Shown here: piece after piece, positions 44,268 through 53,264 of the stretch
How positions within the stretch are numbered: the stretch's first letter is position 1
Layout: each line of letters begins with the position of its first letter
Assembly: GCF_025630775.1 (NCBI RefSeq)
Contig: NZ_JAOSZE010000016.1
Coordinates: 1-64,000 of the forward strand
Length of the DNA stretch: 64,000 nt
Origin: Actinoplanes sp. KI2
GTDB taxonomy: Bacteria; Actinomycetota; Actinomycetes; Mycobacteriales; Micromonosporaceae
Direction of reading: 5' to 3'
Notes under the pieces: model-generated
The model's database searches: none
What the model was told of the DNA's origin: nothing
What the model saw: the letters and a program-made list of their open reading frames with translations, nothing else
Program-made: the position numbers and the translations under genes

Positions 44268-44936
44268 CTAGATCCTCAAATCGGCCAGAACAGGAAGATG
44301 ATCACTGGCCCGGCGGGCCAGATCGCTCTCCACCACCTCGTACTTCTCGACCGTGATGTCCGGCGTCACGAACAGGCCGTCGATGAGCCGGGCCGGCAGC
44401 GTCGCCGGAAAGGTGAACCGGCCGGCCGCCGAGGAGACCAGCCCGTCCTCGACCGTCCGCCAGGCGCCACCGCCCGGCCCCTCGTTCAGATCACCGGCGG
44501 CGATCACCGGGCCCTCGATCGCGTCCAGGGCGTCCTTCCAGAGCATGGCCTGGGCCGGCCGCTCGGCCGGATCGGTGGCCAGGTGCGAGCCGGAGACGGT
44601 GAACCGGCCGCCGCGCACCGAGCCGCGCATGAACGCGGCGCCGCGCATGTGCCGTCCCGGGGTCAGCGGGAACCGCATGCACCACGTCTCGTGCACCTTG
44701 ACCCGCATGCTCACCAGCACCAGGTTGCCGAGGGCGGGCAGACCACCGGCCGCCACCACCAGCCCGGCGTCGTCGGCGAGCGCCGCGCACTTGTGCCGCC
44801 AGCGGAACCGTCGCGGCGCCTCCTGCACCACCAGCACGTCCGGGGCGAGCTCGCGGACCAGCTCGATCAGCGCCGGCCGGTCGTCGCTCAGGCCGTGCAC
44901 GTTGTAGCTCATCACCCGCAGCGGCACCCCGGACAC
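44268..44936 (-). CDS. Endonuclease/exonuclease/phosphatase-fold protein
   Basis: A 222-aa protein with the four EEP motifs: VMSYNVHGL, VLVVQEAP, AAGDLNEGP and SDHLPVLADL. It is a metal-dependent phosphodiesterase fold used by AP nucleases and phosphatases. GTG 44936 follows the glucokinase gene after 27 bp on the same strand. Confidence 0.87.
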   Translation of the reverse strand: MSGVPLRVMSYNVHGLSDDRPALIELVRELAPDVLVVQEAPRRFRWRHKCAALADDAGLVVAAGGLPALGNLVLVSMRVKVHETWCMRFPLTPGRHMRGAAFMRGSVRGGRFTVSGSHLATDPAERPAQAMLWKDALDAIEGPVIAAGDLNEGPGGGAWRTVEDGLVSSAAGRFTFPATLPARLIDGLFVTPDITVEKYEVVESDLARRASDHLPVLADLRI

Positions 44937-44963
44937 CGTTGTCCCTTTCTCGCGTGGCTCGAC

Positions 44964-45914
44964 TCAGATCCGCCGGGCCAGGTCGGCCGCGCCGACCACG
45001 CCGGCCGTGTTGCCGGTCTCGGCGGCCACCACCTCGGCGACCGGGAACCGGCCGCGCTGCTTGAGCTGATCCCGGTACGTCGTCTGGGTCGGGGTCATCA
45101 GCAACTCCCCCGCGTCGACCACGCCGCCGCCGACCACCAGGATCTGCGGGTCGAGGGCCTGCGCGAGGTCGGCCATCGCGACGCCGAGCCAGTAGCCGAT
45201 CTGCGCGAACGCGTCCCGGGCCACACCGTCGCCGATGCGCGCCGCCTCGGTGATCTGCCGGCCCGAGATCGCCAGCGGGTCGCCGCCGGCCATCTCGAGC
45301 AACTGCCGGGCCCGCTCGGGCTCCTGCCGTGCGCCGGCCCGGGCGAACCGGACCAGGGCGTTGCCGCTCGCGTACTGCTCGAGGCAGCCGAGCCGGCCGC
45401 AGCCGCAGGGGTGGCCGTCCGGCACCGACTGGATGTGGCCGAGCTCGCCGGCGATGCCGTTGGCGCCCCGCCACAGCTTGCCGTTGAGCACGATGCCGCC
45501 GCCGATCCCGGTACCCACGGTGATCATGACCATCGAGTCGTCGGCGTGCCGGGCCACCCCGAACCGGAACTCGGCCCAGGCCGCGACGTTCGCGTCGTTC
45601 TCCAGCACGGTGGGCAGGCCGACGGCCTTCGCCACGTAGTCGCGCAGCGGCTCGTCCCGCCAGGCCAGGTTGGGCGCGAACAGCACGGTGGCGCCGGGGG
45701 CGTCGATCCACGCGGCCGCGCCGATGCCGATCGCGGTGGCCTGCGGGTACTGCCTGGCCAGCTCGGCGGCCACCTCGACGATGGTGTCCCGGGTACCGGC
45801 CGGGTCCTCGGCGGGCGTGTCGCGGCGATTCGACGCCAGCACGGTGCCGTGCTCGTCCACCACCCCACCGGCCACCTTGGTGCCGCCGACGTCGACTCCG
45901 ATGGTCAGCGTCAC
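44964..45914 (-). CDS. ROK-family glucokinase
   Basis: A 316-aa sugar kinase. The N-terminal phosphate loop is IGVDVGGTKVAGG, the catalytic region LENDANVAAWAE, and the ROK zinc motif CGCGRLGCLEQYAS. It probably phosphorylates glucose with ATP, feeding PFK. GTG 45914 has GGAGAAGG upstream. Confidence 0.93.
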   Translation of the reverse strand: MTLTIGVDVGGTKVAGGVVDEHGTVLASNRRDTPAEDPAGTRDTIVEVAAELARQYPQATAIGIGAAAWIDAPGATVLFAPNLAWRDEPLRDYVAKAVGLPTVLENDANVAAWAEFRFGVARHADDSMVMITVGTGIGGGIVLNGKLWRGANGIAGELGHIQSVPDGHPCGCGRLGCLEQYASGNALVRFARAGARQEPERARQLLEMAGGDPLAISGRQITEAARIGDGVARDAFAQIGYWLGVAMADLAQALDPQILVVGGGVVDAGELLMTPTQTTYRDQLKQRGRFPVAEVVAAETGNTAGVVGAADLARRI

Positions 45915-45938
45915 GCCTTCTCCTCTACCTGCTCGAAC

Positions 45939-47345
45939 TCACGCCGTGCCGTCGCCGACCGCATCGTCGCGTTCCGTGACACCCGGGCCATCATGATCCA
46001 CCGTCGGGGGTTCCACCCCATCGCCATCGCCCGCGTCGGCGGTGGCAGCGGCCCATACATCAAACCCTCGAGGGTTACGCGAAGAGCGCCCGCCCCCACC
46101 CTCGGTGGCCAGGATCTCCCCGGACCGGCTCGGCCCCGCACTCGCACCCGTCCCGGCCGCCGATCCCGAGGCCGCGCCGCCCCTGCCGGACCGGTCACCG
46201 GTGCGCGACGCGCGGGCCTTCCCGGCCGCGGACCCCCCGGCCGCACCGGTCGCGTCGCCGGTGGGCGCCGTGCGCGCCTTCCTGGCCGCGGATCCCCCAG
46301 CCGCACCGGTCGCGTCGCCGGTGGGTGCCGTGCGCGCCTTCCCGGCCGCACCGCCCGCGCCGCTGGACGCCGTGCGCGCCTTCCCGGCCGCAGGCCCCCC
46401 GGCCGCACCGGACGGGTCGCCGGCCGATGCCGTGCGCGCCTTCGCGGCCGCGGCCGCCGCCGCGGCTTCCGCCACGCGCTGGGCCGCCTCGGCCGCCGCG
46501 GTACGTGCCCTGGCTGCTGCCTCGCGTCGAGCCTTCGCCGCCGCATGCGCCTGCTCGGCCGCCGCCTGCCGTGCGGCCTCCGCGGCCGCGTGCTCCTCGG
46601 CGACCTCGGCCGCCGACGCCGCCGACGCCGCTGCCCACGGGTCCGCGTCCGGCGACCGATTTTCCGGATTTATCCAGGAATTGCCGGTTGAGTCCGTTCG
46701 GCGGGTCGCGGCCGACCACGCCTCATCCGGAGACGGCGAAGGTGAGCGAGCGGGCGGCGGAGCCGGCCTGGATGCCCGCCTCGGCCGGTCGCCCGCGAGG
46801 CCGGAAAGCCCACGCATGATCCCCGCGAGCCCGGTGGCGATGTCGCCGGCGCTGGTCGCGATCCGCACCGCCGTCGCGGGGCTGGGGTCGCGCACCGCCG
46901 CGATCGCCCGGCACAGCGGGCACACACAGCACTCCGCGCTCCCGGTGGCCCAGCCGCCGCCCGAATGCCACGCGCCGGCTCCCGGCCGATGCTCGCCCGC
47001 ACCGGGCCTGCGCTCACCCGCGGCCGGCTCGAACCCGCCCGCACCCGGCCGACGCTCGCCCGCACCGTGCTCGCGCTCGTCTGCCGCGCCCGGCCCGCGC
47101 TCGCCCGGCCCGCGGTCGTCTGCTGCGCCCGGCCGGCGCTCGCCCGCGCCCGGCCCGTGCTCGTCTGCTGCACCCCGCCCGCGGTCGCCCGCGCCCGACC
47201 GGTGCTCGCCTCCCGCGACGTGACCGACCGCGTCCCCGACCGCGTCACGGACGGACTCGGCGATGCCGCTCAGTCCCGCGGTGTCGGCCACTGCCATCAG
47301 GGCGGCGACCAGCCGTTCCGCCTCCTCCCGCGCCGAACTCGGCAT
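45939..47345 (-). CDS. Low-complexity Ala/Gly/Arg-rich protein with a cysteine motif
   Basis: A 468-aa protein of unknown function. An N-terminal helix (REEAERLVAALMAVADTAG) is followed by Gly/Arg/Pro/Ala repeats of the type GERRPGA. A conserved-looking core ECCVCPLCRAIAAVRDPSP and IATSAGDIATGLAGIMRGLS comes next. An alanine-rich predicted helical region (AAAEAARQAAAEQAHAAAKA) precedes tandem AAGKARTAPTGDATG-like repeats. CxxCxxC may bind metal. It stands between SRPBCC and ROK genes. The repeats are prone to slippage. Confidence 0.65.
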   Translation of the reverse strand: MPSSAREEAERLVAALMAVADTAGLSGIAESVRDAVGDAVGHVAGGEHRSGAGDRGRGAADEHGPGAGERRPGAADDRGPGERGPGAADEREHGAGERRPGAGGFEPAAGERRPGAGEHRPGAGAWHSGGGWATGSAECCVCPLCRAIAAVRDPSPATAVRIATSAGDIATGLAGIMRGLSGLAGDRPRRASRPAPPPARSPSPSPDEAWSAATRRTDSTGNSWINPENRSPDADPWAAASAASAAEVAEEHAAAEAARQAAAEQAHAAAKARREAAARARTAAAEAAQRVAEAAAAAAAAKARTASAGDPSGAAGGPAAGKARTASSGAGGAAGKARTAPTGDATGAAGGSAARKARTAPTGDATGAAGGSAAGKARASRTGDRSGRGGAASGSAAGTGASAGPSRSGEILATEGGGGRSSRNPRGFDVWAAATADAGDGDGVEPPTVDHDGPGVTERDDAVGDGTA

Positions 47346-47359
47346 CGCACCCACCCTGC

Positions 47360-47812
47360 CTAACTCGCCAGAAGGCTCTCGACCCGGCGCTTGAGCTGCT
47401 TCAACGCCGTATCCATGATGATCTTTTCGGCCTTGCGGCGGAACATGCCGAGCATGCCGATGGAGAGCTCGACCTCGAGCGAATAGGTCACCGTGGTGGT
47501 GCCGTCGCCGTTGTCGGCGAGGTCGTAGGAGCCCTCCTGGGACTTCTGCGTCTTGGACGGCTCGACCAGGTGCCACTCGATGCGGGTCAGGTCCTCGGCA
47601 TATGCGTACTCGAGGGTGTAGTCGTCGGCCATCACCGCGGCGTCGATCACGAACCGGACACGCGCCGCATAGCCGTCCTCATACTCCTCGAGGACCTCGA
47701 TCTGCTTGAGCGCGTCGACCCACTCGGGATAGCGCGGGAAGTCGCAGATCACCGCCGCCACGCGGTCAACGGGCGCATGAACCTGGATCGACTGCGTCGA
47801 GGTGTCCGCCAT
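47360..47812 (-). CDS. SRPBCC (START-like) family protein, Rv2185c homologue
   Basis: A 150-aa polyketide-cyclase/dehydrase-like protein. QVHAPVDRVAAVICDFPRYPEWV is typical, with a long C-terminal helix. It would bind a hydrophobic ligand or lipid. ATG 47812 lies 6 nt after TAGCCT (leaderless). The position near pimB and plsC matches TB16.3 (Rv2185c). Confidence 0.9.
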   Translation of the reverse strand: MADTSTQSIQVHAPVDRVAAVICDFPRYPEWVDALKQIEVLEEYEDGYAARVRFVIDAAVMADDYTLEYAYAEDLTRIEWHLVEPSKTQKSQEGSYDLADNGDGTTTVTYSLEVELSIGMLGMFRRKAEKIIMDTALKQLKRRVESLLAS

Positions 47813-47893
47813 GCACGGAGGCTACCGCGTCGCTATGACAATCCCGATGACCGGGCCGAGCCGTATCTTGCAGCGGCGACTACCATCCGTCAG

Positions 47894-49582
47894 GTGCCGG
47901 TGCTTGCCAGTGTTTCCGCGCGTGTCCAGCCGCTCGCCGTAACCGCGCGCGTCATCATGCTGGTGCTGATCGCCGCCCTCACCCTGATCGTGACCCGGGA
48001 CCCCGCGCAGCTGCGCTGGATCGCGCTGCTGGTGGTCGCCGCGCTGCCCGCGTTCCTCGCGCCGGATCACCGCGTGCTCGCGCCGCTGGGCCGGTTCGCC
48101 GAGGTGGCGATCGTCGGGCTGGCCGCGGGCTCGGTCGCGGCCGCCGCCGACCGCACCGGCACGCTGCCCGCCGGCTTCGGCGCCTGGGCGGTCCTGCCCT
48201 ACCTGGTGGTCCCGCTGCTCTCCGCGGCGCTGCGCCGGCGATCGACCGAGGGCGCCGCGCTGCTCGGGGTCGCGGCCGTCTCGATGGTGGCCGGCGGCGT
48301 GCTGCTCGGCGAGGTCAGCCCGATCACCCAGCCCGGCTTCCTGGCGGCCTGTGGGCAGTGGCTGGTGCTCGGCGCGATCGTCACGTTCGCGGCCGACGCC
48401 ATGCGCCAGCTCATGCAGCCGGCCGAGCCGACCCCCCAGCCGTACGCGGAGGCCACCCGCCTGCTCACCCAGCTGCGCAGCGTCGCCCGCTCGCTGCCGG
48501 GGGCCACTCTGGACCCGGGCGGCATCTCCGAGCACCTGCTCGAGGAGCTGCGCATGGTCGCCGCCGCCGACCGCGCCGCCGTGCTGTCCACCAGCGGCGG
48601 CGGCCGGCTCGTCGTGCTCGCCCAGACCGGCGCCGACCGGGTCGACTGGGAGACGACGCTCGACTCCGACTCGGCGATCGCCGACGCCTGGGCCACCCAG
48701 CAGCCGCAGGTGGCCAACCGCTCGCAGGGCCGGTCGAGCCGCCGGGGCGAGGTCTCGTCGCTGGTCGTCCCGCTGGTCGCGGGCGTACGGACGATCGGGC
48801 TGGTGATCCTGGAGGCGGATGTCTCCAACGCGTACCCCTCGTCGGTGGTCTTCGATGTCACCGGGGTGACCGAGCCGGCCGCCATCCGGCTCGAGGCCGC
48901 CCTGCTCTTCGACGACGTGCGCTCGCTGGCCACCAATGAGGAGCGTCAGCGCCTCGCCCGCGAGATCCACGACGGCGTCGCGCAGGAGCTCGTGATGGTC
49001 GGCTACGGCATCGACAACGCGCAGGCGACGCTGCCGGAGGGCGCCGAGGAGACCGCCGAGGAGCTGCGCACCCTGCGCAACGAGGTCACCCGGGTCATCA
49101 CCGAGCTGCGGCTGAGCCTGTTCGAGCTGCGCTCCGAGGTGGACCGCAACGGCGGTCTGGCCGCCGCGATCGCGGAGTACGCGCGCACCCTGGGCACCTC
49201 GGCGGGCCTGCGGGTGCACTTCACCTTCGACGAGTCCACCGCGCGGCTGCCCGCCGCGACCGAGGCCGAGCTGCTGCGCATCGCCCAGGAGGCAATCACC
49301 AACGCGCGTAAGCACGCCGGAGCCTCTAATCTGTGGGTTACCTGCACCGTGGACCCGCCGTACGCGGAGATCGAGGTCTCCGATGACGGCAAGGGCTTCG
49401 CCGACGACCGCCCGGACGGTCGTTACGGCCTGACGATCATGGCCGAGCGTGCGGAACGGATCCGGGGCCGATTGAAAATCACGCCGCGACACCCCAGCGG
49501 GACTACCGTTGCCGTAGTGCTTGGATCGCCGGGGAAGCGCGATAGCGTGCGGGATAGCGTTTCCGCTCCAGAAGGGGAGTAA
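47894..49582 (+). CDS. Sensor histidine kinase (NarL-type partner) with GAF domain
   Basis: A 562-aa protein. About six membrane helices fill residues 15-175 and a GAF-like domain covers about 215-345. HisKA_3 follows with REIHDGVAQEL (H359), then an HATPase with AEAELLRIAQEAITNARKHA and DDGKGF. GTG 47894 was chosen because TACCAT lies 7 nt upstream. The response regulator gene begins 7 bp after its stop. Confidence 0.93.
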   Translation: MPVLASVSARVQPLAVTARVIMLVLIAALTLIVTRDPAQLRWIALLVVAALPAFLAPDHRVLAPLGRFAEVAIVGLAAGSVAAAADRTGTLPAGFGAWAVLPYLVVPLLSAALRRRSTEGAALLGVAAVSMVAGGVLLGEVSPITQPGFLAACGQWLVLGAIVTFAADAMRQLMQPAEPTPQPYAEATRLLTQLRSVARSLPGATLDPGGISEHLLEELRMVAAADRAAVLSTSGGGRLVVLAQTGADRVDWETTLDSDSAIADAWATQQPQVANRSQGRSSRRGEVSSLVVPLVAGVRTIGLVILEADVSNAYPSSVVFDVTGVTEPAAIRLEAALLFDDVRSLATNEERQRLAREIHDGVAQELVMVGYGIDNAQATLPEGAEETAEELRTLRNEVTRVITELRLSLFELRSEVDRNGGLAAAIAEYARTLGTSAGLRVHFTFDESTARLPAATEAELLRIAQEAITNARKHAGASNLWVTCTVDPPYAEIEVSDDGKGFADDRPDGRYGLTIMAERAERIRGRLKITPRHPSGTTVAVVLGSPGKRDSVRDSVSAPEGE

Positions 49583-49589
49583 CCCAGGC

Positions 49590-50258
49590 ATGTCGACCAG
49601 TCCTGCGCCGACCGGGCGCACCAAGGTTCTCCTTGTCGACGATCACGACCTGATTCGTAAGGGGCTGCGACACGCATTCGAGCGCGACCGGCAGTTCGAG
49701 GTCGTCGGTGAGGCGGCCACGGCGGCCGAGGCGGTGCGCCAGGCGGGCGCCCTCCAGCCCGACGTTGTGATCATGGATCTACGGCTGCCCGACGGCAGCG
49801 GCCTCGAGGCGACCAAGGCGCTGCGGAAGAACAACGCCAACATGGGCATCGTGGTCCTCACCATGTACGCTGGCGACGACCAGCTGTTCGGCGCGCTCGA
49901 GGCAGGGGCGAGCGCCTTCGTGCCCAAGACCGCGCCCGCCGACGAGGTGGTGGCGGCCGCCCGGCACGCCGCCTCGGCGCCCAGCGCGTTCACCGCGGCC
50001 GACCTGGCCGAGGCGATGAAGCGCCGGCTCGCCCCGTCCGGCCCGCAGCTCTCCCCGCGCGAGGGTCAGGTGCTGCGTCTGCTCGCCGACGGCATGAGCG
50101 TGGCCGGCATCGCCAAGCAGCTGTTCGTCTCGGAGTCGACCGCCAAGACCCACATCTCGAAGCTGTACGAGAAGCTGGGCGCGGCAAACCGGGCGCAGGC
50201 GCTGATGACGGCGCTGCGGCTCGGGCTGCTGGAGGCGCCGGACGCCCCGAAGTTCTAG
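49590..50258 (+). CDS. LuxR/NarL-type response regulator
   Basis: A 222-aa protein. The receiver domain has LLVDDHDLIR, the phospho-acceptor in VVIMDLRLPD (D63) and a Lys in FVPKTAP. A C-terminal LuxR HTH contains LSPREGQVLRLLADGMSVAGIAKQL split across its helices. GAAGGGGAG precedes ATG 49590. It is the partner of the upstream kinase. The signal is unknown. Confidence 0.94.
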   Translation: MSTSPAPTGRTKVLLVDDHDLIRKGLRHAFERDRQFEVVGEAATAAEAVRQAGALQPDVVIMDLRLPDGSGLEATKALRKNNANMGIVVLTMYAGDDQLFGALEAGASAFVPKTAPADEVVAAARHAASAPSAFTAADLAEAMKRRLAPSGPQLSPREGQVLRLLADGMSVAGIAKQLFVSESTAKTHISKLYEKLGAANRAQALMTALRLGLLEAPDAPKF

Positions 50259-50260
50259 TC

Positions 50261-50290
50261 GATCAGGCGGCGGTGCGAAGCCGCCTGATC
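50261..50290. terminator. Hairpin terminator shared by convergent genes
   Basis: GATCAGGCGGC and GCCGCCTGATC form an 11-bp stem with an 8-nt loop, 2 bp after the response regulator stop. The same DNA encodes the last residues and stop of the opposite DUF4395 gene. Confidence 0.75.
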
Positions 50291-50673
50291 AGCAGGTAGG
50301 CCTCGCAGCCCAGGCAGAGGCCGAAGGCCGCGTTCAGGAATGCCGCGAGCAGACCGAACGCGGTAAACACCACGCCCAGCGCGGTCAGCCCGGTGAGGTA
50401 TCCGACCGTGGCCACGGCCAGGAAGGTGAACCCGACGGTCTGGGCGAAACGGACCGGGGCGGCGGGTTCGCGCTCGGCCGGCGGACCGAGGCGCGGCAAG
50501 ATCAAAGCGCGATAGAGGTACGCGTAGGGGCCCTTCCGCGGGTCGAGGGCCGTGATCGCGAAGACGACGGTCTGGGCAAGGGCCAGCCATCCCCACCCGG
50601 TGGCCAGCACCACGATCAGGACGGTGCTGGTCAGCGTGGCGGCGAAGCGCTGACCACGGGGGTCGAGTTCCAT
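50263..50673 (-). CDS. DUF4395 membrane protein
   Basis: A 136-aa protein with about four membrane segments, the N-terminal MELDPRGQRFAATLT and a C-terminal LCLGCEAYLL with two Cys. DUF4395 genes are commonly beside thioredoxin or sulfurtransferase genes; a thioredoxin-like gene lies 1.8 kb away on the same strand. Confidence 0.85.
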   Translation of the reverse strand: MELDPRGQRFAATLTSTVLIVVLATGWGWLALAQTVVFAITALDPRKGPYAYLYRALILPRLGPPAEREPAAPVRFAQTVGFTFLAVATVGYLTGLTALGVVFTAFGLLAAFLNAAFGLCLGCEAYLLIRRLRTAA

Positions 50674-50718
50674 GTCTGACAGTAAAGACGAGTGTCCGCC
50701 CAATCTCTACTGAGCCCA

Positions 50719-51228
50719 TCAGCTTTCGAGAGATCTCACAATTTTCCGCAGCAGGCCGTTGAGCTGCACCAACTCGTCGTACGTCAGGGCTGCCAGCAAC
50801 TGCTGATCGCGCTGCATGCCCTCGGAAATATGCGTGTCCCACGCCTCGCGACCGCGGGCCGTGGGCCGCACCAGCACTCGCCGCCGGTCGGTCGGGTCGA
50901 CCTCGCGGGTCACCAGGCCGGCCGCGACCAGCCGGTCGAGGCGGCTGGTCATCGCCGCCCGGGTCACGTGCGCGGCCTCGGCGAGCTGCGCCGGCGTCGC
51001 CTCGGTCGGGTCGGGCTGCACCATCAGCGCGTGCAGGGTTTTGTAGTCCTCCAGCGTGAAGTCGTCGTTGCCGGCGAAGGCCGCCGCGTCCGCCCGGCGG
51101 GCCCATTTCTGGATGTCGTACATCCGCACCAGCGCGCCCTCGATCTCCGGCGCGAACCGGGGGTCGTCCTTCCAGAACGCCGCCCAGCGCGCCACGTGCG
51201 CGTCCACCCCGTCCCGCTCGTCCGTCAT
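50719..51228 (-). CDS. MarR-family transcriptional regulator
   Basis: A 169-aa protein with a winged HTH (TPAQLAEAAHVTRAAMTSRLDRL, VDPTDRRRVLVRPTARG). It is divergent from an MFS transporter with a perfect palindrome in between. ATG 51228 was chosen; an in-frame ATG lies three codons upstream. Probably an efflux repressor. Confidence 0.92.
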   Translation of the reverse strand: MTDERDGVDAHVARWAAFWKDDPRFAPEIEGALVRMYDIQKWARRADAAAFAGNDDFTLEDYKTLHALMVQPDPTEATPAQLAEAAHVTRAAMTSRLDRLVAAGLVTREVDPTDRRRVLVRPTARGREAWDTHISEGMQRDQQLLAALTYDELVQLNGLLRKIVRSLES

Positions 51229-51254
51229 GCCGCCCATTGTTCCATGGCCGATAT

Positions 51255-51288
51255 TTAGCTTGCTAATAGTTCGACGCCTAATTATTCT
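51255..51288 (+). promoter_or_regulatory. MFS promoter with MarR operator over the -35
   Basis: TTGCTA (51260-51265), a 17-nt spacer and TATTCT (51283-51288) precede ATG 51296 by 7 nt. The palindrome TTAGC-TT-GCTAA (51255-51266) covers the -35, so repressor binding would exclude polymerase. Confidence 0.7.
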
Positions 51289-51295
51289 ACGTTGC

Positions 51296-52525
51296 ATGAT
51301 CTCCGACTTCCGACTGCTCGCCACCGGCCAGACCCTGTCCTGGATCGGCAACGGCTTCCAGACCGTCGCCCTCGCCGTCGCGATCTTCGGGGCCGGCGGC
51401 GGCGCCGGCGATCTCGGCACCGTGATGGCCTGCTCGTTCGCGACGCTGCTGGCCTGCTCGCTGTTCGGCGGCGTCTGGGCCGACCGCCTCCAGCCGCAGC
51501 GCGTCATGGTCGTCTCCGACCTGATCCGCCTGCTCGCCGCGGCCGCGATGGCCGTGATGTTCGCCGGCGGCGGCTATCACCTGCCGCTGCTCTGCGCGCT
51601 GGTCGCGGTCTCCTCCGGGGCCGGCAGCTTCTTCAACCCGGCGATGACCGCGCTGCGCCCGCTGCTGGTCCCCGCCGATCGCCTGCAGTCGGCCAACGCC
51701 ACGCTGAGCATGCTGCAGACCGGCAGCTCGGTGGCCGGGCCCGCGATCGGCGGCCTGATCGTCGCCGCGTTCGGCGCCCCGGCCGGCTTCGCGGTGAACG
51801 CGGCCAGCTTCCTCGCCTCGATGGCCGCCTGCCTGCTGCTGCGCACCCGGGCCACCCGCGGCCCGCGCTCGCCGATGCTGCACGAGCTGCGGGCCGGCTG
51901 GCGCGAGGTCAGCAGCCGCGACTGGCTGATCGGCGGCCTGTTCAGCGCCACCGTCTACCACATCGCGAACGGGGTCATCCTCGTGCTGGTGCAGATGATC
52001 GCCGTGCAGCGGCTCGGCGGCGCCCCCGCCGCCGGCTTCATCGCCGCCGCCGAGGGCCTCGGCGGCGTCATCGGCGCGGCGGTCGCGTTGCGCTGGAAAC
52101 CCCGCCGTTTGCTCCGGGCGGGCTGGCTCACGCTCATGCTGATGCCGATCTGGGCCTTCGCGTACGTGTGGCCCGCCACCCTCGTGGCGGTGCTGGCCGG
52201 CGCGGTCATCGGCTGGGCGGGCCTGATCTTCTTCGACGTGGCGTGGGAGACGGCCATCCAGGATCAGGTGCCCCGGGCGGCCCTCGGCCGGGTCGCCTCC
52301 TGGGACACGCTGACCTCGTTCCTCGCCATGCCGATCGGCAACGCGCTGGCCGGCCCGCTGTCGGCCCGGTTCGGCGTGCACCCGGTCCTGACCGTCTGCG
52401 CCGGGATTCTGCTGGCGTCGGCGGTGTCGCAGCTGCTCATTCCGGGCGTCCGCACGCTGACCCGGGCGGACGCCACGCCCCCGGCACACACCCCACCGGA
52501 ACTGGTCGAGGCGGCGGCCGCCTAA
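51296..52525 (+). CDS. MFS transporter (MDR/enterobactin-exporter-like)
   Basis: A 409-aa 12-TM MFS protein. FGGVWADRLQPQRVM is the loop 2-3 motif, and the start DFRLLATGQTLSWIGNGFQ is typical of the MFS_3 family. The probable role is drug efflux controlled by the divergent MarR. The ATG fits the leaderless promoter. The stop overlaps the convergent thioredoxin-like gene by 4 bp. Confidence 0.9.
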   Translation: MISDFRLLATGQTLSWIGNGFQTVALAVAIFGAGGGAGDLGTVMACSFATLLACSLFGGVWADRLQPQRVMVVSDLIRLLAAAAMAVMFAGGGYHLPLLCALVAVSSGAGSFFNPAMTALRPLLVPADRLQSANATLSMLQTGSSVAGPAIGGLIVAAFGAPAGFAVNAASFLASMAACLLLRTRATRGPRSPMLHELRAGWREVSSRDWLIGGLFSATVYHIANGVILVLVQMIAVQRLGGAPAAGFIAAAEGLGGVIGAAVALRWKPRRLLRAGWLTLMLMPIWAFAYVWPATLVAVLAGAVIGWAGLIFFDVAWETAIQDQVPRAALGRVASWDTLTSFLAMPIGNALAGPLSARFGVHPVLTVCAGILLASAVSQLLIPGVRTLTRADATPPAHTPPELVEAAAA

Positions 52526-53214
52526 GACTCGGCGGGCGGCATCAGTTCGCCGATCGCCGCGATCAGCTGCGGCTTGCTCGGCACGCCGGTGGCCCGCTTC
52601 GCCACCCGTCCCGCACGGTCCAGGACGAGCAGGGTCGGGGTACGCCAGATGCCCAGCTCGCGGACCTCGTCGAGGTGGCTCTCGGCATCGATCTCGACGT
52701 GCTGCACGCGCGGCAGCAGCTCGGCAACCTCGGCGCTGACCCGGCGAACGGCCCGGCAAGGCGCGCAGAACGCCGACGAGAACTGCAGCAGGGTGACCTC
52801 CGCCGGGCCGATCCCCAGGCGGTCCAGCAGGCCCGGGGCGAGCCGGGCACCGGCCGCGCTCGGATCCGCCGCCGAGTCCTCGACGACGCCGGGCTGCTCG
52901 TCCCGGTCCGGCACCACCGTCCCGGGCTCGACTGCGGCGATCGGGCGGACCGGCGCGGGCCCGGCGGGCGTACCCTGCAGCGCCACGGCCGCCGCGGCCG
53001 AGGCCGCCTTGGCCGCGACGGTCGCCGTCGACGCGGGCGCCGAATGGTCGGGCAACTCGACCGCATCGAGGCCGGCCGCCGCCAGGATCTCGGCGCGCCT
53101 CTTCCTGTCCTCGGCCTCGTCGCGAATGATGCCGTCGGTGCGCCGCCGCCACAGACCGAATGTCGTGGCGACCAGCAGAACGGCGACGATGACCGCCAAG
53201 CCCAGCGGGTCCAT
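52522..53214 (-). CDS. Membrane-anchored thioredoxin-like protein
   Basis: A 230-aa protein. An N-terminal membrane helix (about 5-22) is followed by an Ala/Pro-rich linker and a thioredoxin domain (about 125-225) with FSSAFCAPCRAVRR (CAPC active site) and a TPTLLVLD cis-Pro segment. It would handle thiol exchange near the membrane. It probably forms a functional pair with DUF4395. Confidence 0.88.
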   Translation of the reverse strand: MDPLGLAVIVAVLLVATTFGLWRRRTDGIIRDEAEDRKRRAEILAAAGLDAVELPDHSAPASTATVAAKAASAAAAVALQGTPAGPAPVRPIAAVEPGTVVPDRDEQPGVVEDSAADPSAAGARLAPGLLDRLGIGPAEVTLLQFSSAFCAPCRAVRRVSAEVAELLPRVQHVEIDAESHLDEVRELGIWRTPTLLVLDRAGRVAKRATGVPSKPQLIAAIGELMPPAES

Positions 53215-53264
53215 GAGAAAACTCTGCCACGAGAATGTTGCGGCGCACCCCGGTGCGACGGGGC

